Positions 6,591-11,816 of a stretch of 11,816 bases of DNA are shown here, in pieces. The DNA is taken from assembly GCA_946061315.1 (NCBI GenBank), contig CAMGRB010000021.1:1-11816 (forward strand), read 5' to 3'. The position numbers and the translations under genes are program-made. The notes under the pieces are model-generated. The model was not told where the DNA came from, ran no database searches, and worked only from the letters and a program-made list of their open reading frames with translations. This DNA comes from an uncultured Clostridia bacterium (GTDB lineage: Bacteria; Bacillota; Clostridia; Oscillospirales; CAG-272). Positions within the stretch are counted from its first letter, which is position 1. Each line of letters starts with the position of its first letter.

Positions 6591-8783
6591 ATGAAAAGAT
6601 TATTAAAAATAGTATCCTTTGTATTTGTACTCCTTATGATATTTGCAACGGGTGCATCGGCATCAACTCCGTATTCGACCTACACGTATTCGATACTCGG
6701 AGAAACGATGAGCTCGCCGCACGCTTACGTGCCGGACGTTATGATGAACTCGGCTTCGCTCGGGCTTGAGGTACCGCTTTCACAGCCTACCGACATAGAG
6801 GCAGACAAGGACGGTAACATCTACATAACGGACAAGGGCAACAACAGAATAGTAGTAACGGATAAATATTATGAAGTAAAATACATAATATCAGACTTTG
6901 TAAACGAGCACGGAGTAGACGACAGAATGAGCTCTCCGACCTCGACCTTCGTCGTAAACGACGGTGACTGTACGAACGAGGAGTGCAACGGACTTTACGT
7001 CTGTGACACCTTTAACAGCCGTTTGCTCGTGTTCGATCTTGAAACGGGAGAATACATAAAGTCGATAGCCAAGCCGGAGTCCGAGCTTTTCGGAGCCGAC
7101 GCAAGATATTCCCCGATAAGCTGCGTCGTCGATAAATACGGAAGTATATACGTCGTTTCGCAGGATACCACCGAGGGTATTATAGTAATGACCTCGAGGG
7201 GAGAATTTATAAACTTCATAGGTGCGCCCAAGGTAACGGTATCCGCGCTTGACGCACTCAAACAGATGATAAGCCCGGGTGCCGCGAACAACTTAACGTT
7301 CGTTCCGACGACCTACATAAGCCTCGATATAGACACGGGCGCAGGTCAGGATCAGGGCGGCGAGCTTATATACGCAACCATAATCTTCACCTCCGACGAC
7401 CATTCAAACCAGGAGGCGCAGCTTGTCAGCAAGAGCAGTGACTATTCACCCGTAAGGCTGTTAAACGCCAAGGGCGCGGACATAATGAACCGTAACGGTT
7501 TCTTCGCTCCTTCGGGAGAGGTTGCCGTAATGTCGAGTGTCAAAAAGACCGCATCGAATAAGGATACTTATACGGGTGTATCCAACATAGCGGACGTAAC
7601 CAGCGGACCGAACGGCGTATGGTCCATAATAGACAGCGAAAGATCAAAGGTATATACCTACGACCACGACGGTAACCTGCTTTACGCATTCGGCGACAAG
7701 GGCATCCAGCTCGGTAACGTGCAAGGCGCTTCGGCTATAACGTACCAGGGCACGAACATAATAGTCCTTGACGGAAAGTCGAACTCGTTCACCGTTTACA
7801 GACGTACCGATTACGGAGATCTTCTCGACCAGGCAATTTACTATCAGAATCAGCGCGATTTTGACACCGCCGTCAAGTATTGGCGCGAGGTGCTCACGAG
7901 AAACAATAACTTTGATACCGCATACGTTGCAATAGGAAAAGCATACTACCGCAGCGGCGAATACGAAAAAGCCATAGAATATTATCAGAATGCTTACGAT
8001 ACCGAGAATTACGCTACGGCGTTCAAGGAAGTACGTAAGGAAAAGATGGAAAAGCTGTTCATCTTTTTGATAATCGGCATAGTCATCGTCGTAATTCTCC
8101 TTGCAAAGTGGTTCAAGTACGTGGGCAAGGTAAACAAGAGGGCACAACACAAATCGGGACGCAGGACTCTTTGGGAGGAGCTGTTGTACGGCTTCCACTT
8201 AATGTTCCATCCGTATGACGGATATTGGGACTTGAAACACGAAAAGAGAGGCTCTGTGCGTGCGTCCGTCATATTCATAGCCCTTACGATACTTGCGTTT
8301 TTCTATCAGTCGTTTGGAACGGGATACTACTCCAATCCTCTCGGCAACGCGTATTCGGGCTTCTTCGCACAGATAACCTCGGTACTCATTCCTCTGTTCT
8401 TATGGATAATATCCAACTGGTGCTTCACAACGTTGTTTGACGGAGAGGGAAGCTTCAAGGATATATTCGTAGCAACGTCGTATGCGTTGTTCCCGGTACC
8501 TGCGCTCGTAATCATTTCGACAATTCTTACAAACGTCTTTGTCGGAAGCGAAACGCAGATATGCACTATGCTCGTTTCAATAGCGTACATATGGATGGGA
8601 CTTCTCATCGTCATGGGAATGCAGGTAACACACGATTATTCGATGGGCAAGAACATACTCACGGTAATTGCCACCATAGTCGGTATGGTAATTATAATGT
8701 TCATAGCCTTGTTGTTCACAACGCTTATTCAGAAGATGGTTGCACTCGTAACGACCATAATAAGCGAATTAAGCTACAGGTAA
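6591..8783 (+). CDS. NHL beta-propeller, TPR and Yip1-domain membrane protein
   Basis: A 730-residue fusion of three parts; function unknown. Residues 1-24 form a signal peptide ending Ala-Ser-Ala. Residues about 60-405 are a beta-propeller of NHL type, with repeats such as PTDIEADKDGNIYITDKGNNRI (66-87), PTSTFVVND through LYVCDTFNSRLLVFD (116-149), and SPISCVVDKYGSIYVVS (174-190). Residues 412-480 hold two TPR motifs, including AYVAIGKAYYRSGEYEKAIEYY. A membrane helix (489-507) follows, then a basic stretch and a Yip1-type domain (about 525-715) with PYDGYWDLKHEKRGS and four or five further membrane segments. The propeller and TPRs should face outward. An AGGAGG site (6581-6586) fixes the start. 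Its position between the transporter and the DUF5696-like gene suggests a scaffold or sensor for the surface complex; this is inference from context. NHL propellers usually bind proteins, RNA or glycans, and TPRs bind proteins. Confidence 0.82.
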   Translation: MKRLLKIVSFVFVLLMIFATGASASTPYSTYTYSILGETMSSPHAYVPDVMMNSASLGLEVPLSQPTDIEADKDGNIYITDKGNNRIVVTDKYYEVKYIISDFVNEHGVDDRMSSPTSTFVVNDGDCTNEECNGLYVCDTFNSRLLVFDLETGEYIKSIAKPESELFGADARYSPISCVVDKYGSIYVVSQDTTEGIIVMTSRGEFINFIGAPKVTVSALDALKQMISPGAANNLTFVPTTYISLDIDTGAGQDQGGELIYATIIFTSDDHSNQEAQLVSKSSDYSPVRLLNAKGADIMNRNGFFAPSGEVAVMSSVKKTASNKDTYTGVSNIADVTSGPNGVWSIIDSERSKVYTYDHDGNLLYAFGDKGIQLGNVQGASAITYQGTNIIVLDGKSNSFTVYRRTDYGDLLDQAIYYQNQRDFDTAVKYWREVLTRNNNFDTAYVAIGKAYYRSGEYEKAIEYYQNAYDTENYATAFKEVRKEKMEKLFIFLIIGIVIVVILLAKWFKYVGKVNKRAQHKSGRRTLWEELLYGFHLMFHPYDGYWDLKHEKRGSVRASVIFIALTILAFFYQSFGTGYYSNPLGNAYSGFFAQITSVLIPLFLWIISNWCFTTLFDGEGSFKDIFVATSYALFPVPALVIISTILTNVFVGSETQICTMLVSIAYIWMGLLIVMGMQVTHDYSMGKNILTVIATIVGMVIIMFIALLFTTLIQKMVALVTTIISELSYR

Positions 8784-8798
8784 CGGGAGGGAAAGTCA

Positions 8799-11447
8799 AT
8801 GAAAAAGAGAATAATATCGGCTATCCTTGCCGTAATAATGGTGTTTAGCTTTGCCGGCATCTTTTCGGTAGGCGCGGCGGGCACGGATCTCAAGTTTGCA
8901 AACGAGGAAGAAAAGCTCGCTTCAATGACTCTTGCCGCCACCTCGGACAACGGGGAAATACAGCTTTACTACGCTGCCGAAACGGGCGAAATAGCCGTAA
9001 AGAACACAAAAACGGGAGATATATACCTCTCCAATCCCTATGACGTAAATCAAAAGGGAATATCGGACTCGACGGAGAGGGGCAAATATCTTTCACAAAT
9101 CATAGTAGACTACAGGTACGTAACTCAAAACTGGGCGGGAACGTATTACAGCTACAAGGACGCAACTCTTTGCAACCAGATGGAAATAACAAAAACCGAC
9201 AAGGGCTTATCGGTAAGATACCTGCTCGGCGAGGTTGAAAAAGAGCTTATTCTTCCGCTTGAAATATCCGAGGAAACGCTTCAGAATATACTCGGCAGAA
9301 TAGAGGACGATTACGACAGAGAGTTCGTCGAGTCAATGTACTCTCCGAAAAAGTCCTCCGGCGAGATGAAGCTCTATATGGTGAGCGTTGCAAACCAGAG
9401 GAGCAGAATTTACGCCGCCTCCGTTATAGAGAGCGTCGGCTTCACTCTTGACGACGTCCATGCGGAGTACGACAAGATAGGCTACGCAAGGACCGACAGA
9501 GAAGTACCTCAGTTCGACATCACGGTAGATTATACCGTAACGAACGACGGATTTACGGTCAATATAGACGCTTCCAAAATATCGTACGATATGAGCAAGT
9601 ACTACATAACGTCCATGGTAGTTCTTCCGTTTTTCTCATCGGCAGACAGGACGGACACGGGATATAACTTTATCCCCGACGGAAGCGGCGCGATCGTCAG
9701 ATTTGAGGACGTCGTTGCAAAAAGCTCTCTTGACAGTATAGTAGGAACCGTTTACGGTAACGACTTTGCGTACTACAACGTGTCGGCAAAGAATATGGAG
9801 CAATACGTTTTCCCCGTATTCGGACTTTCAAACACGACCGACAAAAAAGGATTTTTCGCAATAATAGAGGACGGAGATGCGATGAGCAACGTCGTATCTG
9901 CTCACTCCTCGCTTTATCATTCCGCATATGCAACCTTCAATCTTCTTGCAACCGATACTTACGACCTTGCCGATTCGTTCTCCAGCGGAGTTACGGACAG
10001 TAAGGAAATAACGGTCAGGGCGGAGGATATATACAGAGGTAATTGCCGCATAAGATATTCGGTGCTTACCGCAAAGGAAAAAGCCGAGGCAAACTCCATA
10101 AGCTCGTACTACGATGCAAGCTATATAGGAATGGCGAAATACTACAGAGATTATCTCATTTCCAAGGGCGCGATAAGCAAGTTTACAAGCGTCGACGATA
10201 AAGCCAAGGTATTTTTCGAGGTTTTCGGTTCCTGTAAGGCAGAGGAGAAGTTCCTCACCTTCCCGATAACCGTCAATAAAGAGCTTACGACGTTTGAGGA
10301 CGTAAAGACCATACACAAGGAGCTCTCCGATGCGGGAATAGGCAATATGAGCTTTATCCTTACGGGCTTTGCAAACGGAGGACTTAACTCCTATTATCCC
10401 ACCTCGATAAAATGGCAGAAGGTGCTCGGAGGCAAGGCAGGCTTTACTGACCTTCTCTCATACGCTTCCGAAAACGGAATCGAGATAGCACCCAATATTG
10501 ACTTTACTTATACAAAAACGAGCAAATTCAAGGCGTTTAGCGGATTCAGCCTCAAAAAGAACGGCGCGCAGACGCTTGACGGAAGATATACGACAAGGCG
10601 TAACTACGACCCGGCGCTTCAGTTGTTCGTCCGCACGGGAGGAATTGCAATTTCAAGCGGCTCCTATCAGTATGCTTACGATAAATTCTATTCCTCGATT
10701 TCGGAATATTCCGATCTTAAATTCCTCGCGGTAAGAACGCTTGCTTCCGACGTAAACTCCGACTTCGATAAGGACGATATCTATTTAAGACAGGCTTCGC
10801 TGGAAAACACCGTCGAGATGTTAAAGAAACTTACGGGAGAGAACGGGAACAACGCCTACACTCTTATAGGAGATAAAGGAAACGCTTACGCACTTCCGTA
10901 TTTCAAGTCACTTCTCAACGTATCGCTCGAGAGTAGCAGAGTCCTCACCGAGAGCGAGTCGGTTCCGTTTATAGGCATCGTGCTTCACGGCTCCGTAAAC
11001 TTTGCCGGCAACGCAATCAATATGGAGGGTGACGAGAGATATGCTTTCTTGAAATCTCTCGAAAACGGTTCGTCGCTTTACTATACCGTCGCTATGCAAA
11101 ACGTTGAAACGCTCAAGTTCAACTATACGTACAGCAAGTATTACTCCGTAAAGTACGAAACGTGGAAGGATAAAATAATCGAAACGTACAACGAGTACAA
11201 CGCTCTCATGAGCAGCAAGCAAAATCAGTATATAACCGAGCACGAGTTTTTGAATACGAAATACGGCTTTGACGTAAAGAGGAGCGAGGACGGTAAAGCT
11301 CTCGACAACTCACGCATAGTCAGGGTTGAGTACGAAAACGGCGAAGGCTTCATTCTCAACTACAATTCGTATGACGTAACCGTGGTCTATGAGGGAACGA
11401 CGTACAACATAGAAAGCCTCGGATATATCGCATATTCAAATAATTGA
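8799..11447 (+). CDS. Secreted DUF5696-like protein, possible glycoside hydrolase
   Basis: Secreted protein of 882 residues. A signal peptide (about 1-26, ending Val-Gly-Ala) is followed by no membrane segment, lipobox or LPXTG-type anchor. I recognise it as DUF5696-like from the phrase FIPDGSGAIVRF (291-302), from VPFIGIVLHGSVNFAG (722-737), and from its place beside a sugar ABC transporter and a Yip1 protein. Residues 50-430 look beta-rich, like the N-terminal sandwich of large glycoside hydrolases. SYIGMAKYYRDYLISKG (441-457) then leads into what reads as an alpha/beta barrel (about 465-735), with a segment on LGGKAGFTDLLSYASENGIEIAPNID (543-568). Asp568, Asp651 and Asp655 sit where strand-end acids would be expected and are candidate catalytic residues. 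The C-terminus (840-880) is again beta-rich. The enzyme role is inference; it could be a non-catalytic glycan-binding protein. The start has a GGGAGG site at 8785-8790. Confidence 0.72.
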   Translation: MKKRIISAILAVIMVFSFAGIFSVGAAGTDLKFANEEEKLASMTLAATSDNGEIQLYYAAETGEIAVKNTKTGDIYLSNPYDVNQKGISDSTERGKYLSQIIVDYRYVTQNWAGTYYSYKDATLCNQMEITKTDKGLSVRYLLGEVEKELILPLEISEETLQNILGRIEDDYDREFVESMYSPKKSSGEMKLYMVSVANQRSRIYAASVIESVGFTLDDVHAEYDKIGYARTDREVPQFDITVDYTVTNDGFTVNIDASKISYDMSKYYITSMVVLPFFSSADRTDTGYNFIPDGSGAIVRFEDVVAKSSLDSIVGTVYGNDFAYYNVSAKNMEQYVFPVFGLSNTTDKKGFFAIIEDGDAMSNVVSAHSSLYHSAYATFNLLATDTYDLADSFSSGVTDSKEITVRAEDIYRGNCRIRYSVLTAKEKAEANSISSYYDASYIGMAKYYRDYLISKGAISKFTSVDDKAKVFFEVFGSCKAEEKFLTFPITVNKELTTFEDVKTIHKELSDAGIGNMSFILTGFANGGLNSYYPTSIKWQKVLGGKAGFTDLLSYASENGIEIAPNIDFTYTKTSKFKAFSGFSLKKNGAQTLDGRYTTRRNYDPALQLFVRTGGIAISSGSYQYAYDKFYSSISEYSDLKFLAVRTLASDVNSDFDKDDIYLRQASLENTVEMLKKLTGENGNNAYTLIGDKGNAYALPYFKSLLNVSLESSRVLTESESVPFIGIVLHGSVNFAGNAINMEGDERYAFLKSLENGSSLYYTVAMQNVETLKFNYTYSKYYSVKYETWKDKIIETYNEYNALMSSKQNQYITEHEFLNTKYGFDVKRSEDGKALDNSRIVRVEYENGEGFILNYNSYDVTVVYEGTTYNIESLGYIAYSNN

Positions 11448-11463
11448 GGAAGGAGGGAACCTT

Positions 11464-11816
11464 ATGGAAACAAATGAATTAAATAAACAGCCAAAGGAAA
11501 GAAGACGCATTTATCTTAAATATGAAAGCGGCGCATCCCTCCAGACCTCCGAGGACGGAGTAAAACGTCTTGCTCTTGCCCGCAACGTTGAAAAAGAAAA
11601 AGCGATAGCGCAGGCAGCAGCTCAAGAGGAACTTGCACAAGAAGAAGAGCTTGTACAAGAAGAGCTGGTACAGGAAGAAGAGCTTGTACAAGAAGAACCC
11701 GTACAGGAGGAAGAACCCGTACAGGAAGAGGAACCCGCGCAGGAGGAAGAGCCCGCACAAGAGGAAATAGCACCGGTAGTGGTAGCGGCGCAGGAGGAAT
11801 CGGTTCAGGTGACAGA
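11464..11816 (+). CDS. Unidentified protein with Glu/Gln-rich repeat, cut by window edge
   Basis: An open frame starts at 11464 after a clear AGGAGG site (11451-11456), 16 nt behind the previous stop, and runs without a stop to the window end (117 complete codons). Residues 1-53 are hydrophilic and basic at first (PKERRRIYLKYESG), with no signal peptide. Residues 54-103 consist of about nine QEE(E)-(L/P/I)-(V/A) units, after which the chain becomes less regular. I do not recognise the family. The frame uses the same codon style as the operon and has its own ribosome site, so it is surely real. It could be the charged cytoplasmic tail of a membrane protein, for example a further permease, since the first permease here also carries an acidic tail; the missing part would decide this. 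Confidence 0.75.
   Translation, partial: METNELNKQPKERRRIYLKYESGASLQTSEDGVKRLALARNVEKEKAIAQAAAQEELAQEEELVQEELVQEEELVQEEPVQEEEPVQEEEPAQEEEPAQEEIAPVVVAAQEESVQVT
11623..11772 (+). repeat. Tandem 15/18-nt repeat coding for QEEE(L/P)(V/A)
   Basis: About nine units of 15 or 18 nt encode QEE(E)LV/LA early and QEEEPV/QEEEPA later. The core GAAGAGCTTGTACAAGAA occurs twice exactly. Unit length differs only by whole codons, so the reading frame is kept. It looks like an expanded protein repeat that can change length by slippage. The antisense strand is open through it by chance. Confidence 0.85.

Noticed and set aside
7644..8198. A 184-codon minus-strand open frame opposite the NHL/TPR/Yip1 gene.
   Set aside because: It is antisense to clear TPR and membrane motifs, and its composition is what the complementary strand gives by chance.
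9828..10316. A 162-codon minus-strand open frame opposite the DUF5696-like gene.
   Set aside because: Same reason: no recognisable motifs, and the plus-strand gene is continuous and well supported.
11479..11773. Minus-strand frames rich in Leu/Phe or Val/Pro at the right edge, resembling membrane repeats.
   Set aside because: They are the complement of the Glu/Gln repeat; the plus-strand frame has the ribosome binding site and operon position.

Overview
The window looks like a piece of chromosome from a gut-type, low-to-moderate-GC Gram-positive bacterium (class Clostridia, Oscillospirales or Christensenellales-like). The reasons are strong AGGAGG-type ribosome binding sites before every gene, two near-consensus sigma-A promoters, very frequent ATA isoleucine codons, an MsmEFG-style sugar importer, and a clostridial ROK glucokinase with the cysteine zinc motif. 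There is no sign of phage, transposon, CRISPR or RNA genes. The genus cannot be fixed from the sequence alone.

Layout: a ROK-family glucokinase lies on the minus strand (43-1005). A 541-bp AT-rich divergent regulatory region follows (1006-1546). It carries a promoter for each side, a cluster of TTCACA boxes, an inverted repeat and a pair of direct repeats. From 1547 to the right edge everything is on the plus strand with gaps of 30, 1, 9, 15 and 16 nt and no visible terminator, so it reads as one operon. The genes are: a very large secreted ABC solute-binding protein with two duplicated carbohydrate-binding-like modules; two MalF/MalG-type permeases; a membrane protein joining an extracellular NHL beta-propeller, TPR repeats and a Yip1-type membrane domain; an 882-residue secreted DUF5696-like protein with a possible glycoside-hydrolase-like barrel; and the start of an unidentified protein with a Glu/Gln-rich repeat, cut by the window edge.

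Working model (inference): the binding protein holds a sugar or oligosaccharide outside the cell, the two permeases import it using an ATPase encoded elsewhere, and the DUF5696-like and NHL/TPR/Yip1 proteins act at the surface to process the glycan or organise the complex. The divergent glucokinase would phosphorylate glucose released inside. The two accessory proteins have no established function that I know of. They make this more than an ordinary sugar ABC operon and are the best candidates for an undescribed system here.
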